Shown piece by piece: positions 30,683 through 39,209 of a DNA stretch of 64,000 nucleotides. Origin of the DNA: Martelella radicis (GTDB taxonomy: Bacteria > Pseudomonadota > Alphaproteobacteria > Rhizobiales > Rhizobiaceae); assembly GCF_014196625.1 (NCBI RefSeq), contig NZ_JACIDZ010000006.1, positions 203,869 to 267,868 of the forward strand. The letters are read 5' to 3'. Below the pieces are notes generated by a model. That model had not been told where the DNA came from. It was given only the letters and a program-made list of their open reading frames with translations, and made no database searches. Every line of letters starts with the position of its first letter. The first letter of the stretch is position 1. Both the position numbers and the translations under genes were made by a program.

Positions 30683-31579
30683 ATGAGTACAGTTACGTCA
30701 ACCGGACCGTCGGGTCCGCGCCCCAAACGCCGTTTCGCGCCGTCGCGGATCATTCTCTATTCCATCCTGTTCGTCGCTGCGGTCTACTACCTCATTCCCC
30801 TTTACGTGATGGTGGTGACCTCGCTGAAGGGCATGCCGGAAATCCGCATGGGCAACATCTTCGCGCCCCCGGTGGAAATCACCTTCGAGCCATGGGTGAA
30901 GGCCTGGAGCCAGGCCTGCACCGGGCTCTACTGCGAAGGTATTCGCGTCGGCTTCTGGAACTCGGTGAAGATCACCGTGCCGGGGATCATCGTCTCGATC
31001 GCCGTAGCCTCGGTCAACGGCTATGCGCTGGCCAACTGGCGCTTCAAGGGCTCGGAGTTCTTCTTCACCGTGCTGCTTTTCGGCGCCTTCATTCCCTATC
31101 AGGTGATGCTCTATCCGCTGGTGATCATCCTGCGCGAACTGCACATGTTTTCGACGCTCCCGGGCATCGTGCTGGTGCATACGATTTTCGGCATGCCGAT
31201 CCTGACGCTCCTGTTCCGCAACTACTTTGCCTCGTTGCCGGAGGAGCTGTTCAAGGCCGCCCGCGTCGACGGCGCCGGCTTCTGGCAGATCTTCTTCCGC
31301 ATCATGCTGCCGATGTCGCTGCCGATCTTCGTCGTCGGTATGATCATCCAGACGACCGGCATCTGGAACGACTTCCTTTTCGGCGTGATCTTCGCCGGCC
31401 AGCAGAACTATCCGATGACGGTGCAGCTCAACAACATCGTCAACGCCGTGCAGGGCGTGAAGGAATACAACGTCAACATGGCGGCAACGCTTCTGACCGG
31501 CCTCGTTCCGCTGGCCGTCTATTTCGTTTCCGGACCGCTGTTCGTGCGCGGCATCGCCGCCGGCGCGGTGAAAGGGTGA
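30683..31579 (+). CDS. Sugar ABC transporter permease (MalG type)
   Basis: 298 residues with six predicted membrane helices and the EAA loop (ELFKAARVDGAGFWQIFFRI) near residue 190. It ends in GPLFVRGIAAGAVKG, a common MalG-type C terminus. The gap to the first permease is 10 bp, and its stop TGA immediately precedes the ATG of the ATPase gene, indicating a single translated unit. Confidence 0.93.
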   Translation: MSTVTSTGPSGPRPKRRFAPSRIILYSILFVAAVYYLIPLYVMVVTSLKGMPEIRMGNIFAPPVEITFEPWVKAWSQACTGLYCEGIRVGFWNSVKITVPGIIVSIAVASVNGYALANWRFKGSEFFFTVLLFGAFIPYQVMLYPLVIILRELHMFSTLPGIVLVHTIFGMPILTLLFRNYFASLPEELFKAARVDGAGFWQIFFRIMLPMSLPIFVVGMIIQTTGIWNDFLFGVIFAGQQNYPMTVQLNNIVNAVQGVKEYNVNMAATLLTGLVPLAVYFVSGPLFVRGIAAGAVKG

Positions 31580-32674
31580 ATGATGACTACGAGTGTTTCA
31601 ATCAAGGATCTGTCGCTCTCCTTCGGCGCGATCGACGTGCTGAAAAATCTCGATCTCGACATTCAGGACGGCGAGTTTCTGGTCCTGCTCGGCTCGTCGG
31701 GCTGCGGCAAGTCGACGCTTCTGAACTGCATCGCCGGCCTTCTCGATGTCTCCGCCGGGCAGATTTTCATCAAGGACAGGAACGTCACCTGGCTTGAACC
31801 GAAGGATCGCGGTATCGGCATGGTGTTCCAGTCCTATGCGCTCTATCCGCAGATGACGGTGGAAAAGAATCTCTCCTTCGGCCTTCAGGTGGCGAAGATA
31901 CCGAAAGCGGAGATCGACAAGCGCGTCAAACGGGCCTCCGAAATCCTGCAGATCGAACCGCTGCTGAAACGCAAGCCTGCGGAGCTTTCCGGGGGCCAGC
32001 GCCAGCGCGTCGCCATCGGTCGCGCTCTGGTGCGCGATGTCGACGTGTTCCTGTTCGACGAGCCGCTCTCCAACCTCGACGCCAAGCTCCGCTCCGAACT
32101 GCGCGTCGAGATCAAGCGGCTGCACCAGTCGCTGGAAAACACGATGATCTATGTGACCCATGACCAGATCGAGGCGATGACGCTTGCCGACCGGATCGCG
32201 ATCATGCGCGGCGGCGTCATCCAGCAGCTCGACGAGCCGACGACGATCTACAATCGCCCGGTTAACCGCTATGTCGCGGGTTTCATCGGTTCCCCCTCGA
32301 TGAATTTCCTCGACGGGGAACTGGCTGAGAAGGACGGGAAGACGATCTTCCGGTCGAACGGCGTTGACTTCGGCCTCGACGGTTATGAAGGCAACGGGCC
32401 GCTGCCGGCCTCCGGCAAGGTCATTCTCGGCGTCCGGCCGGAACATGTGTTGGTCGACGACGAAATTCCCCAGGGCCAGGAGGTCCATGAGGCCGTGGTC
32501 GACCTCGAGGAGCCGATGGGCGCGGACAATCTGTTGTGGCTGAAACATGCCGGCCACCTGTTCACCGTGCGCGTCGGCGGCAACAAGCGCTACAAGCCGG
32601 GCCAGCAGATCAGGCTCGCCTTCGCCATGGAACTGGCATCGCTGTTCGACGCGGAAACGGAGCTTAGACTGTGA
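31580..32674 (+). CDS. Sugar ABC transporter ATP-binding protein (UgpC/MsmX type)
   Basis: 364 residues. Walker A is GSSGCGKSTLLN, the signature LSGGQRQRVAIGRAL, Walker B VFLFDEPLSNLDAKLR, and the H-loop THDQIEAMTLADRI. The C-terminal TOBE region (VILGVRPEHVLVDDE) marks the carbohydrate CUT1 group. It energises the two preceding permeases. The start at ATG 31580 directly follows the permease stop; ATG 31583 is equally possible. Confidence 0.95.
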   Translation: MMTTSVSIKDLSLSFGAIDVLKNLDLDIQDGEFLVLLGSSGCGKSTLLNCIAGLLDVSAGQIFIKDRNVTWLEPKDRGIGMVFQSYALYPQMTVEKNLSFGLQVAKIPKAEIDKRVKRASEILQIEPLLKRKPAELSGGQRQRVAIGRALVRDVDVFLFDEPLSNLDAKLRSELRVEIKRLHQSLENTMIYVTHDQIEAMTLADRIAIMRGGVIQQLDEPTTIYNRPVNRYVAGFIGSPSMNFLDGELAEKDGKTIFRSNGVDFGLDGYEGNGPLPASGKVILGVRPEHVLVDDEIPQGQEVHEAVVDLEEPMGADNLLWLKHAGHLFTVRVGGNKRYKPGQQIRLAFAMELASLFDAETELRL

Positions 32675-32807
32675 CGCAATTGGAAAGTCGCGGCTTTCCC
32701 TTTCGGGCAAACGCGCTAGAATTGCGGGACGAAAACACCTTTGCCGGCGCATGCCCGCGCCGGTCTCAATGCGGAGTTCGGCAGCCAGGATCTGCCGGGA
32801 GGATGAG

Positions 32808-33569
32808 ATGACAAAACTCGGATTTCAACTGTATAGCGCGCGCAACTATCAGCCCTTTTCGGGCGTGTTCAAAAAGCTCGCGGCTGCGGGTTATGGCGAG
32901 GTCGAAGGCTATGGCGCGCTTTACGACGACCTCGACGAGGCCGGCCTCGACCGGCTTGCCTCCGATCTCGAGGCGATCGGCCTCTCGATGCCGACCGGCC
33001 ATTTCGGCCTTTCGATGCTGGAGACGGATCCCGATCGGGTCCTGGAGATCGCCTCTAGGCTGAAGATGGACAGCGTGTTCTGCCCGTTCCTCTTGCCCGA
33101 CCAGCGGCCCGACACGGCCGGGGGGTGGAAGGAATTCGGCGCGCGGCTGGAGGCGGCCGGCAAGCCTTTCCGCGACGCCGGCCTCGTCTTCGGCTGGCAT
33201 AACCACAATTTCGAGTTCGAGCTTCTGCCTGACGGCACGGCGCCGATGCGTCACATTATGGCCGGCGGGCCCTCGCTGGCCTGGGAAGCCGATATTGCCT
33301 GGGTGATCCGCGGCGATGCCGATCCCTATTTCTGGATCGAGCTCTTCAAGGAGCGGATCACCGCCGTCCATGTGAAGGATATTGCCGAGGAAGGCGAGAA
33401 CGAGGACGAGGATGGCTGGGCCGATGTCGGCTACGGCACGGTCGACTGGAAGGGCCTGATGAAGGTGCTGAAGTCGATGCCGATCAAGCATTACATCGTC
33501 GAGCATGACAATCCGAACGACATCGACCGGCTGATCGAGCGTTCGATCGCATCTTTCCAGACCTTCTGA
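32808..33569 (+). CDS. Sugar phosphate isomerase/epimerase (xylose-isomerase-like TIM barrel)
   Basis: 253 residues of the AP_endonuc_2 TIM-barrel family, whose members isomerise or epimerise sugars with a divalent metal. Visible metal/active-site segments are YGEVEGYGALY, FGWHNHNFEFELL, WEADIAWVIRGD, ITAVHVKDIAEEG and HYIVEHDNP. The start is ATG 32808 with GGGAGG 5 bp upstream; the frame is open further left but lacks family sequence. Sits between the transporter and a dehydrogenase, so it probably acts on the imported sugar or its derivative. Confidence 0.88.
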   Translation: MTKLGFQLYSARNYQPFSGVFKKLAAAGYGEVEGYGALYDDLDEAGLDRLASDLEAIGLSMPTGHFGLSMLETDPDRVLEIASRLKMDSVFCPFLLPDQRPDTAGGWKEFGARLEAAGKPFRDAGLVFGWHNHNFEFELLPDGTAPMRHIMAGGPSLAWEADIAWVIRGDADPYFWIELFKERITAVHVKDIAEEGENEDEDGWADVGYGTVDWKGLMKVLKSMPIKHYIVEHDNPNDIDRLIERSIASFQTF

Positions 33570-33580
33570 ACGAGGCAAAC

Positions 33581-34723
33581 ATGACCAAGGAACTGGGTGT
33601 CGGCATCCTCGGATGCGGCAATATTTCCGCGACCTATTTTTCGCTCGCGCCGATGTTCAAGGGGCTGAACGTGCTGGCCTGCGCCGACATCAATGCCGCC
33701 GCGGCCAAGGCGCGGGCGGAGGAATATGGCGTCACCGCGCAAGGCGTCGACGAACTCTTCGCCAATGACGAGATCGATGTCATCGTCAATCTCACCATTC
33801 CGGCGGCGCATTACGAAATGTCGCGCCGCGCGCTGGAAGCCGGCAAGCATGTCTATTCGGAAAAGCCGCTCGTGCTTTCCGTCGATGAGGGCAAGGAACT
33901 CGGGCGCCTCGCGGCGGAAAAGGGCCTTGCCGTCGGCTGCGCGCCGGATACGTTTCTCGGCGGCGCCCACCAGCGCGCCCGCAAATATATCGATGAGGGC
34001 AAGGTCGGCCGGATCACCTCCGGCACCTGCCATGTGATGAGCGCGGGCATGGAGATGTGGCACCCGAACCCGGACTTCTTCTTCCTGCCCGGCGGCGGGC
34101 CGGTGCTCGATCTCGGGCCTTACTACATCGCCAATCTGATCAACCTGATCGGCCCGGTGAAGCGGGTTGCGGCGCTGACGTCGATGGCCAACGAAACCCG
34201 CACCATCACGTCCGAACCGCGCAAGGGCGAGATCATTCCGGTCAAGACCCCGACCAATATTCATGCGCTTCTGGAATTCGAGAACGGCGCGACGGTCTCG
34301 CTTGCGGCAAGCTGGGATGTCTTTGCCCACCGCCATTCCCCCATGGAGCTTTACGGAACGGAAGGCTCGCTGTTCGTGCCCGATCCGAACTTCTTCGGCG
34401 GAACGGTTGAGGCGGCCGGGCGCGACGGCAAGATCGATCTACTGGATCTCGGCGATCATCCTTTCGCCAAGCCGAACCAGGATTTCGACAAGGGCGACAA
34501 GCGCGGGCGGGCGAACTACCGCACCGCCGGGCTTGCCGACATGGCCGTGGCCCTGATCGAGGGGCGGGACGCCCGCTGCTCGCTCGAACGCGCGCTTCAC
34601 GGCGTCGATGTCATGGCCGCGATCCTGAAATCGGGCGAGACCGGCGCCTTCGTGCCGCTGTCGACCACCTGCACGCAGCCGGCCGCACTCGACGCCGAGG
34701 CGGCGGCAGCGCTTCTGCGGTAA
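33581..34723 (+). CDS. Gfo/Idh/MocA family dehydrogenase
   Basis: 380 residues. It has an N-terminal NAD(P)-binding fold (LGVGILGCGNISATYFSLA), the catalytic EKP motif in HVYSEKPLVLSVDEG, and the second-domain segment GGGPVLDLGPYYIANLINL. It follows the TIM-barrel gene by 11 bp. Transporter, isomerase and dehydrogenase in one direction form a plausible uptake-and-oxidation route for a non-standard sugar; the substrate is not identifiable. Confidence 0.9.
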   Translation: MTKELGVGILGCGNISATYFSLAPMFKGLNVLACADINAAAAKARAEEYGVTAQGVDELFANDEIDVIVNLTIPAAHYEMSRRALEAGKHVYSEKPLVLSVDEGKELGRLAAEKGLAVGCAPDTFLGGAHQRARKYIDEGKVGRITSGTCHVMSAGMEMWHPNPDFFFLPGGGPVLDLGPYYIANLINLIGPVKRVAALTSMANETRTITSEPRKGEIIPVKTPTNIHALLEFENGATVSLAASWDVFAHRHSPMELYGTEGSLFVPDPNFFGGTVEAAGRDGKIDLLDLGDHPFAKPNQDFDKGDKRGRANYRTAGLADMAVALIEGRDARCSLERALHGVDVMAAILKSGETGAFVPLSTTCTQPAALDAEAAAALLR

Positions 34724-34743
34724 CAAGGCCGGATGCCTTGCCC

Positions 34744-35760
34744 TCAGGCGGAGCGTTGCTGCGGCGGCGTTCCGTCCCGGTCGGCGCGGCGCGCGCCTTC
34801 CGGCGTCAGGCCGGACCACGCCCGGAAGGCCCGGTTGAAGGAGTTCGGCTCGCTGAAGCCGAGAAGGAAAGAGATTTCCGCCGCCGGCAATTTCGTCGTC
34901 CTCAGATAGTGCCAGGCCAGCGCCTCGCGCGTCTCCTGCAGTATCTCCTGGTAGGAGGCCCCCTCCGCCTCGATCCGTCTCTGCAGCGTGCGCTTGCTCA
35001 GCGAGAGCTTGGCCGCCACTGCCTCGATCGATGCGAGTCCGCTTGGCAGGCCTTCCAGCAGTGCGGCCTTCACCCGCCTGACGGTGGTCGCTCCTTCCTC
35101 CAGATCGGCGAGACGCTCGCGCAGGCCCGGCTCGAATGCGTCCCACAGGCTCTCATTCGAGGTCAGGAAGGGGCGGGCGGCATCGCTGGCGGAGAAGGTC
35201 ACGGCGTTGCGGGCTGCCCGTTTCATTGGCGCGCCGAGGAAGTCCTCGAAGGGCCCGACCTGGGCTGGCAGAGCGGTCGTTTCGACCGCGACCGGGCTGA
35301 TCTGTTCGCGCGTGCCCATGCGCGCCAGCGTCACGCCAAAAAGCAGTTCGAACTGGATCATGCTTTGCGGCGGGTGGAATGGCGCATCAAGCCATGTCAT
35401 CTCGACGGTCAGACGATTATCCGTCTCAGTCAGGTCGAGACGCATGGGCGCGATCAGTTTCTTGTAGGCCCTGATGCGGCTGAGCGCCACGCCGAGGTTC
35501 GGGCTGCACAGGGCGGCAAACAGCGGCGGTGAAAAGGATTCGGCACGGACGGCCCGGCAAAGCCTCAAGGGAAACAGCCGGTCGTCCTGCACGACCGCCT
35601 CCCAGAGACGATAGTAGTCCTCCGAGGCGAGCCGGGTGCCGGGGTTCTGCAGAAGATCATCGGCAAGTCCGGCGCGCCTCAGGATGTCGGCGGGAACGAG
35701 GCCGAGATCCTTGAGCAGCGGACGCCAAGTCGCGTCGAGCGCATAACCGGTCGTCATCAT
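34744..35760 (-). CDS. AraC family regulator (arabinose-binding-like N domain)
   Basis: 338 residues from ATG 35760. The N-terminal domain resembles OruR/ArgR-type AraC regulators (LLKDLGLVPADILRRAGL; ASEDYYRLWEAVVQDDRLFP). The C-terminal HTH pair is IEAVAAKLSLSKRTLQRRIE and ISFLLGFSEPNSFNRAFRAW. An in-frame ATG at 35832 would place a palindromic repeat inside the gene, so the shorter form is preferred. Likely targets are the divergent or neighbouring SDR/AKR genes, but nothing in sequence proves it. Confidence 0.87.
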   Translation of the reverse strand: MMTTGYALDATWRPLLKDLGLVPADILRRAGLADDLLQNPGTRLASEDYYRLWEAVVQDDRLFPLRLCRAVRAESFSPPLFAALCSPNLGVALSRIRAYKKLIAPMRLDLTETDNRLTVEMTWLDAPFHPPQSMIQFELLFGVTLARMGTREQISPVAVETTALPAQVGPFEDFLGAPMKRAARNAVTFSASDAARPFLTSNESLWDAFEPGLRERLADLEEGATTVRRVKAALLEGLPSGLASIEAVAAKLSLSKRTLQRRIEAEGASYQEILQETREALAWHYLRTTKLPAAEISFLLGFSEPNSFNRAFRAWSGLTPEGARRADRDGTPPQQRSA

Positions 35761-35781
35761 CTTTTGCTTCGTCCATGATAG

Positions 35782-35810
35782 GGCGTTTCCACTTTTCCTG
35801 GAAACGCTCC
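35782..35810. repeat. Short palindromic repeat
   Basis: GCGTTTCC (35783-35790) and GGAAACGC (35800-35807) form a perfect 8-bp stem. The 14-mer TCCTGGAAACGCTC recurs at 61308-61321 upstream of the IS110 transposase, suggesting a dispersed intergenic repeat. Confidence 0.6.
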
Positions 35811-35841
35811 AACCCATCAGCGCATTCTGCATGATCCGGCG

Positions 35842-36666
35842 TCAGTTGCCCATGCCGAATTGCGCCTTGAGGCCTCCGATGAAGGTGGCGTCGTCGCTTG
35901 CCGCGCGTCTTGTAAGGATATCCACGGCATCGTCGCCCGCGGCAAAGCGCAGTTGCTGCGTGGTGTCGGTCGCAGCACGGTAGACCACTTCGGCGATGGT
36001 TTCGGGTGACGAGCCGTTTTCCATCATCGGACCGATGGCCTCAAGCAGCGTGTTCACGATCGCCTGGTATTCCTTAAGTGTCGAATCATTGCTGAAGTCG
36101 AGCGAGCGGCCGGAGAAATCGGTTCTGATGCCACCCGGTTCGACGATCTTCACGGCGATGCCGAGGGGCTCGAGTTCGAAATGCAGCGATTCCGACAGGC
36201 CTTCCACGGCGAATTTCGTGCCGTGATAAAGCGCGCCGAGCGGAAAGGTCATCCGCCCGCCGATGGAGGAGATATTGACGATCACGCCGCTTTTGCGCGT
36301 GCGGAAATGCGGCAGCAGCGCCTTCGTGACGGCGAGGAGGCCCATCACATTGACGTCGAACTGCCGGCGGGCTTTTTTGAGCGGCGTTGCTTCCAGCGGG
36401 CCGAAGGCGCCGTAGCCGGCATTGTTGACCAGCACGTCGATCGCCCCGAAGGCCGTGATGCCGGCCTCGACGGCGCGCTCGATCGACGCCTGGTCTTCCA
36501 CGTCGAGGCGGGTGACGATCGTGCGGTCGAGCCGCGTCAGTTCTTCTTCCTTCTCGGGCGCGCGCATGGTCGCGACCACGTTCCAGCCTTTGGCCTGGAA
36601 CAGCCGCGCTGCAGCGCGGCCGAGTCCGCTCGACGTGCCGGTGATGAGAACGGTTCTTGTCATCAT
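35842..36666 (-). CDS. Short-chain dehydrogenase/reductase
   Basis: 274 residues of the classical SDR family. The NAD(P)-binding motif is VLITGTSSGLGRAAARLF. The structural NAG motif occurs in VLVNNAGYGAFGP, the catalytic Ser in IVNISSIGGRMTFP and the YxxxK pair in YHGTKFAVEGLSES. The start is ATG 36666 (a second ATG at 36663), preceded by AGGAAAGG. The 270 bp upstream (36667-36937) hold no recognisable gene. Substrate is unknown. Confidence 0.92.
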   Translation of the reverse strand: MMTRTVLITGTSSGLGRAAARLFQAKGWNVVATMRAPEKEEELTRLDRTIVTRLDVEDQASIERAVEAGITAFGAIDVLVNNAGYGAFGPLEATPLKKARRQFDVNVMGLLAVTKALLPHFRTRKSGVIVNISSIGGRMTFPLGALYHGTKFAVEGLSESLHFELEPLGIAVKIVEPGGIRTDFSGRSLDFSNDSTLKEYQAIVNTLLEAIGPMMENGSSPETIAEVVYRAATDTTQQLRFAAGDDAVDILTRRAASDDATFIGGLKAQFGMGN

Positions 36667-36943
36667 GCTTGCCTTTCCTGAACTTTATGGGAGATGGAAG
36701 GATAGCGGCCGGGGATGGCGGCCGCATTGGCGGATGATGACGTTCTTCAATCCGATCGCGCCAAGCTGTCTCCCCAATGTCGACGGGCAAGGACATGGAT
36801 CATTGCGGGTGAATGGATTATAGTCCGGACTGGATTTTCTCAAAAAGCGGGCGGCCTTCTGCCGCGCGCTGTCTCCCACGAGCGCCTCCTCACGCGAAGG
36901 TTCCCTCCCGGAACCGGGGCGCCATCTCGAAATCAGGATGAGC

Positions 36944-37996
36944 ATGATGAGCTGGACACCGTCCGAAACCCGCTATGACACGATGAAATATAACCGCTGC
37001 GGCAATTCCGGCCTGAAACTGCCGGCGATCTCGCTGGGGCTCTGGCACAATTTCGGCGATGACACGCCGCGCGAGCGCAAGGTCGCGATCTGCCAGACGG
37101 CCTTTGACAGTGGCATCACCCATTTCGATCTTGCCAACAATTACGGTCCGCCGGCGGGGACCGCCGAGACGGCCTTCGGCTCGATCCTGAAGAAGGAGTT
37201 TGCCGGTCTGCGCGATGAGATGATCATCTCGTCAAAGGCCGGTTACGGCATGTGGCCGGGCCCGTACGGTGAATGGGGCAGCCGCAAATACATGATCGCT
37301 TCCTGCGACCAGAGCCTGAAGCGGCTGGGTCTCGACTATGTCGACATCTTCTATTCGCACCGCTTCGATCCCGATACGCCACTGGAAGAAACCATGCTGG
37401 CGCTCGATCACATCGTGCGCTCGGGCAGGGCGCTCTATGTGGGAATTTCCTCCTATAATTCGCAGCGCACCCGCGAGGCCTATGCGATCCTGAAGGAGCT
37501 GAAGACGCCCTTCGTCATCCACCAGCCGAGCTATTCGATGATCAATCGCTGGGTCGAGGATGACGGTCTGCTCGACACGCTGGAGGAACTCGGTCTCGGC
37601 TCGATCGTCTTCTCGCCGCTCGCCCAGGGCATGCTGACGTCCAAATATCTGAACGGCATTCCTGAAGACAGCCGCGCCGCCCAGGGCAAGTCGCTGCAGC
37701 AGACCTTCCTGAAGGAGGAGACGATTGCCCATATCCGCTCGCTGAACGCGATCGCCGAGCGGCGCGGCCAGACGCTGGCGCAGATGGCGCTCGCCTGGGT
37801 GCTGCGCAAGGGCCGGGTAACGACGGCGCTGATCGGCGCGAGCCGCCCCGAACAGGTAACCGATTGCGTGGCAGCCCTCGACAATCCGGATTTCACCGAT
37901 GCGGAACTGGCCGAGATCGACAGCTACGCGCTCGACGCCAATATCAACATCTGGGCGAAATCGGCCGAGCGCAAAGGGCCCGAACGGAAGAAATAA
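36944..37996 (+). CDS. Aldo/keto reductase, YghZ / glyceraldehyde 3-phosphate reductase type
   Basis: About 350 residues of the AKR14 type. Seen are GLKLPAISLGLWHNFG, HFDLANNYGPPAGTAET (catalytic Asp and Tyr), the Lys in MIISSKAGYGMWPGPYG and the His in DIFYSHRFDPDTP. The C-terminal NADPH-binding part reads VTTALIGASRPEQVTDCV. YghZ-type enzymes reduce L-glyceraldehyde 3-phosphate and methylglyoxal. ATGs at 36938, 36944 and 36947 are in frame; AGGA at 36935 favours the later ones. Two hairpins follow the stop. Confidence 0.92.
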   Translation: MMSWTPSETRYDTMKYNRCGNSGLKLPAISLGLWHNFGDDTPRERKVAICQTAFDSGITHFDLANNYGPPAGTAETAFGSILKKEFAGLRDEMIISSKAGYGMWPGPYGEWGSRKYMIASCDQSLKRLGLDYVDIFYSHRFDPDTPLEETMLALDHIVRSGRALYVGISSYNSQRTREAYAILKELKTPFVIHQPSYSMINRWVEDDGLLDTLEELGLGSIVFSPLAQGMLTSKYLNGIPEDSRAAQGKSLQQTFLKEETIAHIRSLNAIAERRGQTLAQMALAWVLRKGRVTTALIGASRPEQVTDCVAALDNPDFTDAELAEIDSYALDANINIWAKSAERKGPERKK

Positions 37997-38000
37997 TAAA

Positions 38001-38070
38001 GCCTGCGGGTGGCAGCTACGACACCCGCAGGCCACTTCCCCCGGCCATCATGCGCGTGCCCGGGGGAAGT
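38001..38070. terminator. Two tandem hairpins between convergent genes
   Basis: First: GCCTGCGGGTG (38001-38011) with CACCCGCAGGC (38022-38032), perfect 11 bp. Second: ACTTCCCCCGG (38034-38044) with CCGGGGGAAGT (38060-38070), also a perfect 11 bp. They sit between the aldo/keto reductase stop and the convergent znuA stop. Neither has a clear T-run, so the terminator role is inferred from position. Confidence 0.65.
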
Positions 38071-38081
38071 CCTCATGGCGC

Positions 38082-39113
38082 TTATTCGGCCACAAAGCAG
38101 TCGGTCAGATTGCCGGCAAGGTTTTCCATCAGCACGAAGTAAAGATCCGGGCCGTCTTCGAGGCCGGCGCCAAGCGGATCGAGCACGCCGGTGCGGGCGT
38201 CGGTTCCCTCGATCACGGCGTCAATGATCTTTGGCGCGAATTGCGGTTCGGAGAAGACGCAGGCCGCGCCCAGTTCCGTCAGCTTGTCGTGGATTTCGCG
38301 AATGCGCTGGGCGCTCGGCGGCGCTTCCGGATTGACGGTGATCGAGCCCGCCGCCTCGACGTCGAAGCGATGACCGAAATAGTGGTAGGCATCGTGGAAG
38401 ACGACATAGGGCTTTTTCGAAACGCTGTCGATCTGGGCCTGAATGCCGGCCGTCAGATCATCGAGCCTTGTCTCAAGCTTTTCGGCATTGTCGGCATAGA
38501 TCGCCGCATTGGCCGGATCGTTCTCGGCAAGCGTTTGCGCCATTGCGGCCGCGAAAGCCTTCGCGTTCATCGGGTCAAGCCACATATGCGGATCGACTTC
38601 GCCGTCGTGGTGATGGTCGGCTTCCGCATGCTCGTGCTCGGCGTCTGCGTGTTCATCGTGATCATGATCGGTGTGCTCATCATGGTCCTGGTCCGCGCCG
38701 TGGTCATCATGAACATCGCCTTCATGATCGTGGTCATGCGCGTCGAAGGCGCCGCCCTCGCGCGGTTCGAGCGTTTCGACGCCGGGCGCCTCTTCAAGCT
38801 CCACGACCTCGGCATTGCCGCCGAGCGCCTCAAGCGGCTTGTCGAGGAAATGCTCGAGCGCCGGTCCGATCCAGAACACGACATCGGCCTGCTGCAGCGC
38901 CCGCGCCTCTGACGGAGCCATGCTGTAGGTGTGCGGCGAGGCTGCGCCCTTGACCAGAAGCGTGGTCTCGGTCTCGGTTCCCGCCGTGATCGCCGTTGCC
39001 AGCGAATAGAGCGGCTTGATCGACGTGACCACCTTCAGGTTGTCATCTGCGATGGCGGCGCCGGCGGCCGAAACGGCAGCCGTTGTCAGGAGAAGCATAC
39101 GAAGGGAATTCAT
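38082..39113 (-). CDS. znuA: Zinc ABC transporter substrate-binding protein ZnuA
   Basis: 343 residues. A signal peptide (MNSLRMLLLTTAAVSAAGAA) is followed by the cluster-9 metal-binding fold: VVTSIKPLYSLATAITAG, GAASPHTYSMAPSEARAL (first His), VDPHMWLDPMNAKAF (second His) and HDAYHYFGHRFDVEAAG (third). A flexible loop at about residues 123-170 is packed with His, Asp and Glu, typical of ZnuA. It is divergent from znuCB-zur, with two Zur-box-like palindromes between. Confidence 0.96.
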   Translation of the reverse strand: MNSLRMLLLTTAAVSAAGAAIADDNLKVVTSIKPLYSLATAITAGTETETTLLVKGAASPHTYSMAPSEARALQQADVVFWIGPALEHFLDKPLEALGGNAEVVELEEAPGVETLEPREGGAFDAHDHDHEGDVHDDHGADQDHDEHTDHDHDEHADAEHEHAEADHHHDGEVDPHMWLDPMNAKAFAAAMAQTLAENDPANAAIYADNAEKLETRLDDLTAGIQAQIDSVSKKPYVVFHDAYHYFGHRFDVEAAGSITVNPEAPPSAQRIREIHDKLTELGAACVFSEPQFAPKIIDAVIEGTDARTGVLDPLGAGLEDGPDLYFVLMENLAGNLTDCFVAE

Positions 39114-39133
39114 CAGGACCTCACTTGCATTGA

Positions 39134-39152
39134 AATGTAATGTTATTACATT
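39134..39152. promoter_or_regulatory. Zur box 1 (predicted)
   Basis: AATGTAAT-GTT-ATTACATT, perfect 8-bp arms, in the znuA/znuC divergent promoter. It matches the A/T-rich dyad expected for alphaproteobacterial Zur sites. Confidence 0.7.
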
Positions 39153-39157
39153 AATTG

Positions 39158-39172
39158 CGTAATGCTATAACG
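39158..39172. promoter_or_regulatory. Zur box 2 (predicted, imperfect)
   Basis: CGTAATGCTATAACG, a quasi-palindrome with two mismatched positions, 6 bp from box 1 and nearer to znuC. A paired arrangement would let Zur repress both divergent units. Confidence 0.5.
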
Positions 39173-39209
39173 TATGTCATAGAGCGCCGCAAGACGGAGT
39201 TTTCAGAAA

